Source: Archangium gephyra
GTDB taxonomy: Bacteria > Myxococcota > Myxococcia > Myxococcales > Myxococcaceae
DNA length: 64,000 nt
Reading direction: 5' to 3'
Assembly (NCBI RefSeq): GCF_001027285.1
Contig: NZ_CP011509.1
Span: forward strand, 12,362,501-12,426,500
The notes under the pieces are model-generated. The model did no database searches. It worked only from the letters and a program-made list of their open reading frames with translations, and was not told the DNA's origin. The position numbers and the translations under genes are program-made. Each line of letters begins with the position of its first letter. Position 1 is the first letter of the stretch. Positions 1 through 8,480 of the stretch are shown piece after piece.

Positions 1-782
1 TGCTGCACCTTCGCCACGAAGCAGGCGCTGGAGTCCGCATCCACCGTGTAGTTGGGCCGGCGGCAGTCCAGCATGCTCCCGTTCTTCGTCGCCGGGTCCA
101 CCAGGAAGTACCCGCCGCACCAGGGCGGCACCACCGTGTCCCCGTCGCTCACCACCGAGGCGTAGTGCACCGGGCCCAGGAAGGTGGCCCCGGGCGTCTC
201 GTCGTTGGAGCCATCGCCCTCGGGCGCCACCCCGTTGAGCTTGCGCAGGAACGCGCTGTTGGCGCAGTCCTCCGGGTTCACCCCCGCGCAGCCGGACACG
301 AGCCCACAGTTGGTGATGCCGTTGTGCGGCGAGGACATCACCACCAGGTCATCCACCACCCGGTTCCTCAGGAAGCGCGCGTAGTAGCGCGCCGTCACCG
401 TCCCCTGCGAGTGGGCCACCAGGTCCACCGCCGGGCAGACGCCATTCACGCACGGCACCTTCTTGTCGATGAAGGACGCCAGGCACTTCGCGTAGCTCTC
501 GTTGACGTAGGTGGCCGCGTACCCCGGCAGCACCGCGCAGTAGTCCTTGGCCCCGCAGTCACGCGCCGCGTCGAAGCGGAAGAGGTTGACGCCCTCGGTG
601 TAGCCCCGGGCGCTCCAGCTGGACACCAGCGTGTCCCAACGCGTCGCGTCGTCATTGCGGCCGTGCACCAGGATGACGGGGTGCTTCGGAGTCACGGTGG
701 AGCACGACGTGGCGCACTGCGCCTTCGCCTCCACGGCCACCAGACACGACACACCCGCGACAAATGCCAGGAAACCCTTCAT
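1..782 (-). CDS. Secreted lipase / triacylglycerol hydrolase, truncated at window edge
   Basis: The first 260 residues of an alpha/beta-hydrolase lipase read off the left edge of the window. The ATG at 782-780 follows an excellent AAGGAGG ribosome site. A signal peptide of about 22 residues ends in VEAKAQ. The oxyanion-side motif VILVHG is at about residue 36-41 and the nucleophile elbow AHSQG at about 142-146, so the serine lies in H-S-Q-G. The acid is probably in SDGDTVVPP at about 217-225. The catalytic histidine is expected beyond the window. Several cysteines (CGLVSGC, CAGVNPEDC) suggest disulfides in an exported enzyme. It probably cleaves lipid esters outside the cell, fitting a lytic predator. 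It is divergently transcribed from the barrel gene at 969. Confidence 0.85.
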   Translation of the reverse strand, partial: MKGFLAFVAGVSCLVAVEAKAQCATSCSTVTPKHPVILVHGRNDDATRWDTLVSSWSARGYTEGVNLFRFDAARDCGAKDYCAVLPGYAATYVNESYAKCLASFIDKKVPCVNGVCPAVDLVAHSQGTVTARYYARFLRNRVVDDLVVMSSPHNGITNCGLVSGCAGVNPEDCANSAFLRKLNGVAPEGDGSNDETPGATFLGPVHYASVVSDGDTVVPPWCGGYFLVDPATKNGSMLDCRRPNYTVDADSSACFVAKVQ

Positions 783-968
783 GGAAATCCCTCCTTCGGT
801 GAAGCGAGGGACCCCACGAGGGCTCGAATGAGCACGGGGAAAACGAGACACCCCTGCCATGCCCGGCGTTCCACCGGCCAGGGGAGCGCGGGGGCCCTTC
901 ACCCACCGTTGCGGTCCGATTCCACACGACCACAGCTTGCCAGCGGACACTTGAAAGGAGTCCATGAC

Positions 969-1628
969 ATGAAGTCCGTCATCCGTTTGGGGTTGTGCGT
1001 GGCGGCGCTGTGGGGCGGCGCGGCCCTGGCAGGAGATGAGTGGAAGCAACCGGGCTACGGCGGCTCCGGCGTGGACGACGACTCGTCGTACATGAAGGCC
1101 GAGGAGCGGGGCTCCGACAAGGGTCTCTACGTGCTCCTGGGCGGCGGCACCGAAGGCTACACCGGAGATCTCGCCTCCGACGTGAACGCGGGCTTCGCCT
1201 ACGGCGCCACCGTGGGCTTCAAGCCCACCCGGGGCCTGGGCCTCGAGCTGGCCTACAGCGGCGGCCTGTCCGACATCGACACGTTCGGACCGGGCGGCGC
1301 CTCGGACGGCGCGGACATCATCCGCAACGGCGGCCAGGCGGCCATCACCGTGGGCCTCGTCCCGACGAAGCTCCAGCCCTATCTCATGGGCGGCATCGGC
1401 ATCGAGAACCACAACGTGCGCGGCCTCGCCCCGGTCGCCGGCTTCTCGGACGACACCAGCGGGTACGTGCCGGCCGGCGTGGGCCTGCGCTACAACATCG
1501 GCTCGCTGATCACCGCGGACGCTCGCGTGAGCTACAACATCCCGTTCGCCCAGGACTTCGCCCCGGTCGACAATGACCTCGGCAACGGGCGCTACCAGGC
1601 CCTGCTGCAGCTCGGCGGTACCTACTAG
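969..1628 (+). CDS. Outer-membrane beta-barrel protein
   Basis: A 219-residue protein with a clean signal peptide (MKSVIRLGLCVAALWGGAALA, cleavage before GDEW). The rest is glycine-rich with alternating hydrophobic residues, e.g. GLYVLLGGG, GATVGFKP, LGLELAYSG, YLMGGIGIE and GLRYNIGS. This is the pattern of a small 8-stranded OmpA/OprF-like barrel. The ATG at 969 was chosen over the longer reading frame because AAAGGAG lies 8 nt upstream and a signal peptide follows directly. No ligand or enzyme motif is visible, so the role (porin, structural or adhesion) is unknown. A strong hairpin follows the stop. Confidence 0.8.
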   Translation: MKSVIRLGLCVAALWGGAALAGDEWKQPGYGGSGVDDDSSYMKAEERGSDKGLYVLLGGGTEGYTGDLASDVNAGFAYGATVGFKPTRGLGLELAYSGGLSDIDTFGPGGASDGADIIRNGGQAAITVGLVPTKLQPYLMGGIGIENHNVRGLAPVAGFSDDTSGYVPAGVGLRYNIGSLITADARVSYNIPFAQDFAPVDNDLGNGRYQALLQLGGTY

Positions 1629-1651
1629 GCGGACGTGAGCCCCATCCTGAC

Positions 1652-1690
1652 GGGAAGACTCCGGGGGCCCTCGAGCCCCCGGGCCTTCCC
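1652..1690. terminator. Hairpin terminator between convergent genes
   Basis: Imperfect inverted repeat: GGGAAG plus CCGGGGGC pairs with GCCCCCGG plus CTTCCC around a CCTCGA loop. A T-rich stretch (GTTCGTGTTT) follows on the plus strand. It lies between the barrel gene (+) and the small gene at 1708 (-), so it could serve both. Confidence 0.65.
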
Positions 1691-1707
1691 GTTCGTGTTT
1701 CCCAGGC

Positions 1708-2058
1708 TCAGGGAAAGCGCGCCACGAAGGCGCCCAGCTTCGCCCCCGCCGCCCGCGTCGCCGGATCCAACGGCTTCGCTCCCGTCGCGGGCAGCTGCAC
1801 CACCAGCTCCAACAGCGCCGGCTTCATCTCGTCCCAGGCGGCGAGGGCCTCGGCCTCGCTGCCGAAGAAACGGCTGTGCACCAGCCAGCCCGCCACCCCG
1901 CACGTCACCGCGTAGAACGAGCGCGCGGGCTCCTCCTCCAGCGTGAGGCGCAACCCCGCCGGGTGCTCCTCGTCCCGGACGATGGTGCCCCCTTCCGTCC
2001 CCCCCAACCCCAACGTGCGCCCTTCCTCCACCGGCCTCCAGCTCTGCTCGTCGCTCAT
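1708..2058 (-). CDS. Small conserved-type hypothetical protein
   Basis: A 116-residue soluble protein starting MSDEQSWRPVEEGR. The start at 2058 was chosen because the upstream part of the frame is low-complexity Arg/Ala/Gly, typical of non-coding GC-rich sequence, and a GAGG lies just upstream. The middle (FYAVTCGVAGWLVHSRFFGSE) is beta-like; the C-terminal half is helical (EAEALAAWDEMKPALLELV). There is no signal peptide, membrane segment or catalytic motif. I do not recognise a family. It stands alone between a terminator and a divergent promoter region. Confidence 0.6.
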   Translation of the reverse strand: MSDEQSWRPVEEGRTLGLGGTEGGTIVRDEEHPAGLRLTLEEEPARSFYAVTCGVAGWLVHSRFFGSEAEALAAWDEMKPALLELVVQLPATGAKPLDPATRAAGAKLGAFVARFP

Positions 2059-2379
2059 CGCCTCACGTGCCTCCCGCGCTCCGGCTCCACCCTCCTCCAC
2101 CCGGGGCCCCCACGGCAACGGCCCCCGCGCCCGCCCGCGCGCCCACCGGCGGGCCGCCATCCCTTGGTGCTCCTAGATTTTCCTTCCATTAACCGTGTCT
2201 GATGACCCGCACGGAGCGTGCGGATTTCGGCCGTCCATACCCGGAATAGTCGGGAAGATGCCCAGCTTCCCAGGCCCGCGGGTGGACGGAATGAAAGCGC
2301 GGCGCAGTTGTCCGAGGGGCGCCTTCCAGGCCGCCTGCACGCCAGGCGCATACCCTTCCCCAAGAGGAGTCCGACATTT
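2059..2379. other. 321-bp divergent intergenic region
   Basis: No gene is supported here. Reading frames crossing it are Arg/Pro/Gly-rich shadows. The only AT-rich patch is about 2168-2205 (TAGATTTTCCTTCCATTAACC), the likeliest place for the divergent promoters of the genes at 2058 (-) and 2380 (+). No convincing -35/-10 pair or operator was found. Confidence 0.5.
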
Positions 2380-2844
2380 ATGAATCGCATCACCACCGCC
2401 ATCGCCGTCCTGGTGCTCTCCACCGCCGCCGGGTGCGGCACGAGCCGAAGCGCGACCGGGGGGGCGCGTGAGGGCAATGGCACCGTGACGGGCATCATCA
2501 CCCTGGCCGACGAGGTGGGCCCGAAGACGGGAGACTTCTGCGCGGGCCTGGACGTGCGCGTGACGCCCACGGGCGCGCCCGAGGAAGCCCTGGGCAACCG
2601 CACGGTGCGCGTGAGCCGCGGGCGCTGCAGCTATCAGATCGCCAACCTGCCCAGCGGGGGCGAGCAGCTGGCCTTCACCGTGAAGCCGTCACCGGCCTGG
2701 CAGTGCGGCAACGGCGCCACGCCCACCCTCGCGCCGGAGCCGCAGGCGCTGCAGCTGAAGGACTACCAGACGGAGACGCGCGACTTCCGCGTGAGCTGCA
2801 CGGCGCCGTCGGCCGAGACGTCCACGTCCACGTCCACGCCGTGA
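2380..2844 (+). CDS. Small carboxypeptidase-regulatory-like lipoprotein
   Basis: A 154-residue protein. The signal MNRITTAIAVLVLSTAAGCG ends in a lipobox-like AAGC, so it is probably an outer-membrane lipoprotein. The body has a Greek-key/transthyretin-like pattern: GTVTGIITLADE, GLDVRVTPTGAPEEALGNRTVRV, then YQIANLPSGG, resembling CarboxypepD_reg domains without an enzyme. The C-terminus ends in a Thr/Ser tail (TSTSTSTP) from three tandem TCCACG units. GAGGAG lies 9-11 nt before the ATG. The function is unknown; a structural surface role is an inference. Confidence 0.7.
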   Translation: MNRITTAIAVLVLSTAAGCGTSRSATGGAREGNGTVTGIITLADEVGPKTGDFCAGLDVRVTPTGAPEEALGNRTVRVSRGRCSYQIANLPSGGEQLAFTVKPSPAWQCGNGATPTLAPEPQALQLKDYQTETRDFRVSCTAPSAETSTSTSTP

Positions 2845-2863
2845 GGTAACCCCTCGTGACACC

Positions 2864-2894
2864 GGGCCCCGGTCCGCGCCGCGAGCCGGGGCCC
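2864..2894. terminator. Bidirectional hairpin terminator
   Basis: Perfect 9-bp arms GGGCCCCGG and CCGGGGCCC around a 13-nt loop, placed exactly between the convergent stop codons at 2844 (+) and 2899 (-). No long T-run, as is usual in such GC-rich genomes. Confidence 0.65.
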
Positions 2895-2898
2895 TGGG

Positions 2899-3720
2899 CT
2901 ACCGGGCGTCCTCGCCCAGGTGGCACTTCTTGTACTTCACACCGCTGCCGCACCAGCACGGCTCGTTGCGCCCGGGACGGGGGGCTCGCCGGGCGGGGGC
3001 CACGGGCAGCGTCTCGGCGAGCATGTTCTGGAAGAGCGTGCTCAACCGGTGACGCGAGCGCCGGGCTCGGGCCACCTTGTCGAGCTGCGCCTCATCGAGC
3101 GTCCCTCCCAGCTCCTCGATGGCGCCCCGCAGCTCGATGATGTTCTGGTTGGCGAACAGGTCCTCCGTGTCCTCGTCCACCTCATGGGCCTCGAGGACGC
3201 GCGTCAGGGGCTCGATGGCGCGCGGGTCACCGTAGACGGACAGGTTCATCGCCCCGGCGGTGGGGTCCTCCTTGAGCTGCGCGAGGAGCGCCGCGTAGAT
3301 TCGCTCGTCCTGAACCTCACAGCGGGCCAGCACGGAGAGCAACCCGAAGCGCTCGTCCTCGGTCCTCGCGCTGGCCAGGGCCTCCAGGGCGGCGGGAGCC
3401 ACCGCGGGCCCGAGCTCCTCCAGGGCGTAGAGGAGCGCGTCGTAGAGCACCTCGCCCGGCTCGCTGTGCATGAGCCGCCGCACCATGGCCGAGATGGCCT
3501 CGGGGGCCTTCAGCTGAGCCAGCAGTTGCACCGCGTGGATGGGCGCATACCCCTCTCCTGGTGCCGTGATGTCGGCCAGCGGCTCGTCGAGCAGCACCTC
3601 CACCAGGGGCTCCACCGCCTCGGCGCCGCGCGCGAGGATGTGCGCCTGTAGGGACTCGGGGAGCGTCTCCGTGTGCTCCAGGAGCTGGCGCACCAGCGCC
3701 CGGGTATCACTGTCAGCCAT
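2899..3720 (-). CDS. HEAT-repeat-like protein with C-terminal SEC-C zinc motif
   Basis: A 273-residue protein starting MADSDTRALVRQL. Residues about 10-190 are helical pairs of HEAT/Armadillo type (VEPLVEVLLDEPLAD, LYDALLYALEELGPAVAPAALEAL, GDPRAIEPLTRVLEAHE). The C-terminus carries a SEC-C zinc-binding motif (PGRNEPCWCGSG followed by KKCH), as in SecA and many stand-alone proteins. Its start overlaps the stop of the upstream gene by 8 bp (ATGGCTGA), so the two are translationally coupled. SEC-C domains usually bind zinc and partner proteins; the target is unknown. A scaffold role is an inference. Confidence 0.8.
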   Translation of the reverse strand: MADSDTRALVRQLLEHTETLPESLQAHILARGAEAVEPLVEVLLDEPLADITAPGEGYAPIHAVQLLAQLKAPEAISAMVRRLMHSEPGEVLYDALLYALEELGPAVAPAALEALASARTEDERFGLLSVLARCEVQDERIYAALLAQLKEDPTAGAMNLSVYGDPRAIEPLTRVLEAHEVDEDTEDLFANQNIIELRGAIEELGGTLDEAQLDKVARARRSRHRLSTLFQNMLAETLPVAPARRAPRPGRNEPCWCGSGVKYKKCHLGEDAR

Positions 3721-4873
3721 GGGGCCAGCCTCCCCGGAGGAAGCGGTGGGCCTCCTCCACGAGCAGGGGATCATTCGCCGCCGCGAGCTGCTCGGGCAGG
3801 GCCGAGAGCAGCTCCCACGCGCGCTCCCACCACTGCGCCAGCTCGCCGTCTTCCACCAGCCCGAGCCGGTGCAGGTACTCGCCCCATGGACGCAGCGCGA
3901 GCGCCGTGGCGGCGTGCACGTGCGGATGCAGGGCACGCTCCTCGCCCAGGCCCCGCACCCAGTGCTCCAGGTCCGTGAGCACGGGCAGCAGCAGGTGCAG
4001 GGGCCGCTCCACTACCCCGCCATGCCCCAGCGGCCCGGGCAGCAGGTGGAAGAGCTCCGGGTAGAGCAGCTGCGTGCGGCCCCACGGCCAGCCCTGCCGC
4101 ACCCGCAGCTCCGTCTCGAAGGTCATCACCAGCGCGCGCTGCTCGTCGAAGAAGGCCTCCGGCGGCAGGCCGAGCAAGGAATGGCCCTCACGGCGGGCCC
4201 AGGGCCTGCGGCCAGTGCGCAGCTCCAGCCCTTGCGCCACCCAGTGCGGCACCGCCCGGTCGAAGAGCGAGAGCTGCTCGTTCAACCGCTCCAGCGACAG
4301 GCCCGGCTCCTCGCGCAGCCCCGCGTCCATGCACGTGAGCACCGCGCGCGTCACGTAGTCCACGCGCGTCCACTCGGCGAGCGTCTCGTCCTCGCGCACC
4401 TGGGGCCACGCCTCCAGCAGGCCCGCGCGCGCCTCGTGCAGCCGGCCCCGGTAGAGACACCACTCGGCCAGACGCGACACCAGGGCCGCATCCCCCGTCC
4501 GCCTCGCCAACGACACGAGCGCCGCCTTCACGTCCCGCCCCGGCAACCGCAGCGCCAGCTCCACGCGCCAGGTGCGCACCGCCGGCTCGGCCTCGTACAC
4601 GCGCGGCGCACGCTCCTTCCAGGCCTCCAGCAGCGCCTCGAGCTCCGCGTACCGGCCCGCCTGATTCAGCGCCTCCTCCACGTGGCTGCCCACCTCGAAG
4701 GCGTCCTCCTCGTCGAAGCCCGGGTGGCCCGCCGCCTCGCGCGCCAGTACCAGCTTCTCGTCCACCGAGGCCGCGTGCAGGCGCTCGTAGAAGGTCAACG
4801 GAAGCCCCGCCTCCTCCTGCCCCGGCCGCCCTGGCTCCCGCCATGCCTCGTCTTCAGGCCATTCGTTCCCCAT
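3713..4873 (-). CDS. Hypothetical helical (TPR-like) protein, first gene of operon
   Basis: A 386-residue soluble protein beginning MGNEWPEDEAW. Most of it is amphipathic helix, with TPR-like stretches such as GRYAELEALLEAWKERAPRVYE and YRGRLHEARAGLLEAWPQVRED, and a Trp/Leu-rich C-terminal half. There is no signal peptide, membrane segment or enzymatic motif, and I cannot assign a family. It overlaps the start of the SEC-C/HEAT gene by 8 bp, so the two products probably act together. The region before the ATG (4874-5006) holds the half-repeat that ends cheB and no recognisable promoter. Confidence 0.75.
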   Translation of the reverse strand: MGNEWPEDEAWREPGRPGQEEAGLPLTFYERLHAASVDEKLVLAREAAGHPGFDEEDAFEVGSHVEEALNQAGRYAELEALLEAWKERAPRVYEAEPAVRTWRVELALRLPGRDVKAALVSLARRTGDAALVSRLAEWCLYRGRLHEARAGLLEAWPQVREDETLAEWTRVDYVTRAVLTCMDAGLREEPGLSLERLNEQLSLFDRAVPHWVAQGLELRTGRRPWARREGHSLLGLPPEAFFDEQRALVMTFETELRVRQGWPWGRTQLLYPELFHLLPGPLGHGGVVERPLHLLLPVLTDLEHWVRGLGEERALHPHVHAATALALRPWGEYLHRLGLVEDGELAQWWERAWELLSALPEQLAAANDPLLVEEAHRFLRGGWPHG

Positions 4874-5004
4874 GCCCGGTCAGTGTAGACATGACCGGAA
4901 AAGTTGGCACGGAAATATGACCTGGAATGTCAGATGCGGGAGGACTCGCGGCCCGGCATCCCGCTTCCCGGACGGCCGTGGGCGCGGCCCGGGAACCCCG
5001 AGAT

Positions 5005-5037
5005 CCTCACCCCGGCCCTCTCCCGGAGGGCGAGGGA
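5005..5037 (-). repeat. Half copy of the dispersed hairpin repeat, forming the end of cheB
   Basis: Read on the minus strand, this is one arm of the repeat found at 10832, 13602 and 58740: a CCCTCGCC / GGGAGAGGG hairpin followed by GGGGTGAGG. It encodes the last residues of CheB (PSPSGRGPG), and the TGA stop lies inside the conserved GGGTGAGG. Confidence 0.75.
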
Positions 5038-6074
5038 GGAGCTCTGCCCAGGGCCGCCATGAGCGCGGACATCTCCGCGGGCGTGAGCGTCTGGGTCGCC
5101 GCCCCCATCGCCCTCGCCGCGCCTGGCATCCCGTCCACCACGCAGCTCGCCCCGTCCTGCGCCACCGTCAGCGCTCCCGTCTGGCGCATCGTCAACAGCC
5201 CCCTCGCCCCGTCCTCCCCCATCCCCGTCAGCAACAGCCCCACCGCCCTCGAGCCGAAGAAGCCCGCCACGCTCTCGAACAGCACGTCCACCGACGGCAC
5301 CGCCACGCCCCTCGAGTGCTGCGTCTGCAGCTTGCCCCCGCGCACCACCAGGTCCCTGTCCGCCGGTGACACGTACACCACCCCCGGCTCCAGCCACTCC
5401 CCTCCCTGGGCCACCATCGTCCGGTGCCCCGTCCCCCCCAGCCACCGCGCGAAACCCGGCTCGAAGCCCCGGACGATGTGCTGCGCCACCACCACCGGAA
5501 ACGGGGCCGGGGCCGGCAACGCCTTCAACAGCTCGAACACCAGCGGCGGCGCTCCCGTGGAGCCTCCAATCGCCAGCAGCGAGCACGGCTTCGGCTCGGG
5601 CACCACGGCCACCTGCGACGGGAGGGGCGAGGCCACCGCCGGCGTCCGCAGCGACATCCTCCTGCGGCCCACCACCCGCGCATGCGCCATCACCCGCACC
5701 GTGCGCAGCAGCCGCTCGCGGAACTCCTTCACCGCCTCCAGCCCTCCCACCGTGGGCTTGGCCAGCACGTCCACCGCTCCGGCCCGCAGGGACTCGAACG
5801 TCCTGTCCCTCCCCGGCGTCTCCAGCTGCCCGCTGAGCACCACGATGGGACACGGCGCCGTGGCCATGATCTCCGTGATGGCCTCCACCCCGTCCATGCC
5901 TCCGGGCAGCACCAGGTCCATCAGCACCAGCTGCGGACTCCAGCGTTGCACCGCCACCACCGCGTCGCGGCCATTGGCCACGGGCGGCAACAGCTCGAGG
6001 TCGGGCTCCCGGCGCAGGATCTGCTCGAGGAAGGCCACCACCGAACGCGAGTCCTCCACCAGCAACAGCTTCAA
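5007..6074 (-). CDS. cheB: CheB protein-glutamate methylesterase/deamidase
   Basis: A 355-residue two-domain CheB, the family's usual length. The receiver domain (1-120) has the acidic pair (VEDS), phospho-acceptor Asp53 (LMDLVLPGG) and Lys106 (LAKPT). The methylesterase domain (about 165-345) has the full triad: Ser172 in IGGSTGAP, His199 in AQHI and Asp288 in GMGEDGA. It hydrolyses methyl-glutamates on chemoreceptors, giving adaptation. The start is TTG at 6074 with GGGAGG 8 nt upstream; there is no ATG in frame. No cheA, cheW, cheR or receptor lies nearby, so it is an orphan of a chemosensory system encoded elsewhere. Its last ten codons and stop come from a repeat element. Confidence 0.95.
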   Translation of the reverse strand: MKLLLVEDSRSVVAFLEQILRREPDLELLPPVANGRDAVVAVQRWSPQLVLMDLVLPGGMDGVEAITEIMATAPCPIVVLSGQLETPGRDRTFESLRAGAVDVLAKPTVGGLEAVKEFRERLLRTVRVMAHARVVGRRRMSLRTPAVASPLPSQVAVVPEPKPCSLLAIGGSTGAPPLVFELLKALPAPAPFPVVVAQHIVRGFEPGFARWLGGTGHRTMVAQGGEWLEPGVVYVSPADRDLVVRGGKLQTQHSRGVAVPSVDVLFESVAGFFGSRAVGLLLTGMGEDGARGLLTMRQTGALTVAQDGASCVVDGMPGAARAMGAATQTLTPAEMSALMAALGRAPPSPSGRGPG

Positions 6075-6195
6075 CAGAGAGGCCTCCCACTGTGACCACG
6101 CATGCGTCCCACTCCCGCCCCACTCCCGCCACCTCCCCGCGAACGTGACGGGAGAGGTTACCAGGAGCAGGGGCGTCCGGGGTCTCCCGCCGCCT

Positions 6196-6816
6196 TCACT
6201 TCTTCCCGGAAGGCTTCCCCGAGCCCTTGCGCAGCTGGGCTGTCACCTTCACCAGCGCGTTGTGCGGGCACACGGTGCGGTGCTTCGTCTTCTCGTGGCC
6301 GCGCAGGGAGAACTCCACGAGCACCGGGGTGCCCGGCAGGCACTCGAGCCCCACCGACACGGGCGTCTCGCCCTGGTCCTTCCCATCCACCAGGATGGTG
6401 GCTCCGGCCGGCTCCGAGTCGACCATCAGGACGGCCCCCTCGAAGTCGGCGCGCTCCTCGCGCACCCCCGTCTCCTGCGGCAGCTCCGTCGGGGTCTTGA
6501 GGCCCGGCGTCTCCACGGCGGGGCGCTCCACCGGCGTCGAGGAGAAGGTGGGCTGGAGGGTGATCATCCGCGGCCCGGTAGTCAGCTCGCCCTGCAACAG
6601 GGGGCGCACGAACAGCCCCACCGCCACCAGCGCGCACAGGGCCGAGGCCAGCTTCAGCCCCGCGGCCGCCCCTTCCAACCGGGACACCTGGCCCGCCGGG
6701 GGAGCCGCGGGCGCCGCGGGCACCACCGGACGCGCGGGCGGCGCCGGGGGCACACCCGCGCCCGCGCCTGTGCTGCCGGGCGTGGACGGGTTGGGCTGGG
6801 AAGCATTGCCACTCAC
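6196..6816 (-). CDS. PEGA-domain single-pass membrane protein
   Basis: About 206 residues. A Pro/Ala-rich cytoplasmic N-terminus (PPAPPARPVVPAAPAAPP) is followed by one membrane helix (about 54-75, LASALCALVAVGLFV) and a periplasmic C-terminus with a PEGA domain (VDSEPAGATILVDGKDQG ... PVLVEFSLRGHE). It ends in a basic tail (GSGKPSGKK). PEGA domains are surface or peptidoglycan-associated beta modules. GTG at 6816 was chosen because GAGG lies 7 nt upstream; GTG at 6831 would add five residues. It follows the ATPase gene by under 30 bp on the same strand, so both are one transcript and the product is probably a partner of that ATPase. Confidence 0.8.
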   Translation of the reverse strand: MSGNASQPNPSTPGSTGAGAGVPPAPPARPVVPAAPAAPPAGQVSRLEGAAAGLKLASALCALVAVGLFVRPLLQGELTTGPRMITLQPTFSSTPVERPAVETPGLKTPTELPQETGVREERADFEGAVLMVDSEPAGATILVDGKDQGETPVSVGLECLPGTPVLVEFSLRGHEKTKHRTVCPHNALVKVTAQLRKGSGKPSGKK

Positions 6817-6843
6817 GAGGCCACCTCGCACGAATCACCGCAC

Positions 6844-8370
6844 TCAACCGACCACACGGAGGACCTCCCGCAACGTCGTGGTTCCGGCATTCACCTTCGC
6901 CAGGCCGGCGGCGAGCAGCGGCACCATGCCCTCGGACACCGCGATGTCGTGCGCGCGCGACGTGGGCGACTTGGTGTTGACGCACTCGCGGATGGCCGGC
7001 GTCACCTTCAGCACCTCGTAGAGCGCGGCGCGCCCCAGGTAGCCGGAGCCCCCGCAGCGCTCGCAGCCCACCGGCACGTAGAAGGGGCCCGTGGTGGGCA
7101 GGCCCACCGCCTCCAGCCGCGCCAGCTCGTCGATCTCCGGGGACGCGGCCATGCGGCAGTGCGGGCAGAGCGCGCGCACCAGGCGCTGGGAAATGGCGGC
7201 CACCGACGCGGACGCGAGCAGGAAGGGCTCCACCCCCATCTCGATGAGCCGGTTGAAGACGCCCGCGGACGAGCTCGCGTGCACCGTGGTGAGCAGCAGG
7301 TGGCCGCTGAGGCCGGCCTGGATGGCGGTGCGCGCCGTCTCCGCGTCGCGAATCTCTCCCACCATGATGACGTTGGGATCCTGGCGCAGCACGGACCGCA
7401 GGCCCTGGGCGAAGGTGAAGCCCTGCTCGGCGTTCACCTGCGTCTGCGAGAAGAGCGGCACGTCGTACTCCACCGGATCTTCAATGGTGGCGATGCGCGT
7501 CAGGTCCCCTCGCGTCTTCTTGATGTAGCCGAGCGAGGCATACAGCGTCGTCGTCTTGCCGGCGCCGGTGGCACCCGCCACGAAGATGATGCCCTGGGGC
7601 GCGTCCAGCAGGCGCTGGTAGGCGGTGAGCGTCTCGGGCGCGAAGCCCAGCCGGGGCAGCTCCGGAAGCCGCACGGTGCTGCGGGCGATGCGCAGCGCCA
7701 CGGACTCACCGTGGTTGGTGGGCAGCAGCGACAGGCGGATGTCCGCGGGGCCCTCGGGCGTGCCGAAGGAGAAGTGGCCGTCCTGCGGCCGGTCCGAGCG
7801 GAAGAGCACCACCTTGCCCAGCACCTTGAGGCGGTTGATGAGGCGCGAGTGGTGCTCGCGCGGCATCATCATCACCTCCTCGAGCACGCCGTGGACGCGG
7901 AAGGCCAGGCGCGTGCCCGTCTCCAGCGGGTGCATGTGCACGTCGCTGGCGCCCACGCGCACGGCCCCATCCAGCAGCACGTCCACGAAGGCGATCATGT
8001 CCGGCTCGGGGCGGGAGATGTAGCCGCGCAGCACGCCCTGCAGCTCGACGAGCATCTCGCGCACGGCGAACGCCACGTCCGCGTCCACCACCGCCAGCGG
8101 CGAGAGCGACAGCCGTTGCGTGAGCCCCTGGCGCGAGCGGCGCACGCGCGCATCCAGCGCGGAGCCCGCGGCGCCCAGTGCGAGGCACAGCCCCACGCAG
8201 CCCAGGATGACCGGCGTGACGGCGAGCTCCAGGTAGCGGCCACCGAGCCGCTGCGCGGTCTCCGCGTCCTGGATGGGATTCTGGTACAGCCACATACCGA
8301 TGCTCCCCAGGAGCACCAGCACGGCCAGCACCCAGGTGGCCTGGGCGGCTTTTCGGACGGGCAGACTCAT
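6844..8370 (-). CDS. Membrane-anchored GspE/PilB-type secretion ATPase
   Basis: A 508-residue protein. The C-terminal three quarters is a type II secretion/type IV pilus assembly ATPase: N-subdomain (ASDVHMHPLETGTRLAFRVHG), Walker A GATGAGKTT (266-274), Asp box (TIEDPVEY), Walker B (NVIMVGEIRD), His box (LLLTTVHASSSAG) and the zinc-type CPHC ... CERC pair typical of GspE/PilB. Instead of the usual N-terminal GspE/MshE domain it has two predicted membrane helices (about 11-29 and 48-70). No secretin, prepilin or inner-membrane platform gene is adjacent; the only partner is the PEGA protein. It probably hydrolyses ATP in a pilus- or secretion-like assembly, but the system is not identifiable here. 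Confidence 0.88.
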   Translation of the reverse strand: MSLPVRKAAQATWVLAVLVLLGSIGMWLYQNPIQDAETAQRLGGRYLELAVTPVILGCVGLCLALGAAGSALDARVRRSRQGLTQRLSLSPLAVVDADVAFAVREMLVELQGVLRGYISRPEPDMIAFVDVLLDGAVRVGASDVHMHPLETGTRLAFRVHGVLEEVMMMPREHHSRLINRLKVLGKVVLFRSDRPQDGHFSFGTPEGPADIRLSLLPTNHGESVALRIARSTVRLPELPRLGFAPETLTAYQRLLDAPQGIIFVAGATGAGKTTTLYASLGYIKKTRGDLTRIATIEDPVEYDVPLFSQTQVNAEQGFTFAQGLRSVLRQDPNVIMVGEIRDAETARTAIQAGLSGHLLLTTVHASSSAGVFNRLIEMGVEPFLLASASVAAISQRLVRALCPHCRMAASPEIDELARLEAVGLPTTGPFYVPVGCERCGGSGYLGRAALYEVLKVTPAIRECVNTKSPTSRAHDIAVSEGMVPLLAAGLAKVNAGTTTLREVLRVVG

Positions 8371-8480
8371 TCGGAGCCCCCCACGCTAACAGGCGCCTCC
8401 CTCCGCCTCAATGAGCAGACACGCCGCGTACGGGTGGGCACGCCCTAGCGGAAATCCCCACCCCGGCCGTAACCCCGGAG

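Noticed and set aside
4927-8448. 1173-codon open frame on the plus strand
   Set aside because: It is antisense to cheB, the PEGA gene and the secretion ATPase, whose motifs are intact. Its product is His/Arg/Gly-rich, as expected from GC-biased third positions read in reverse.
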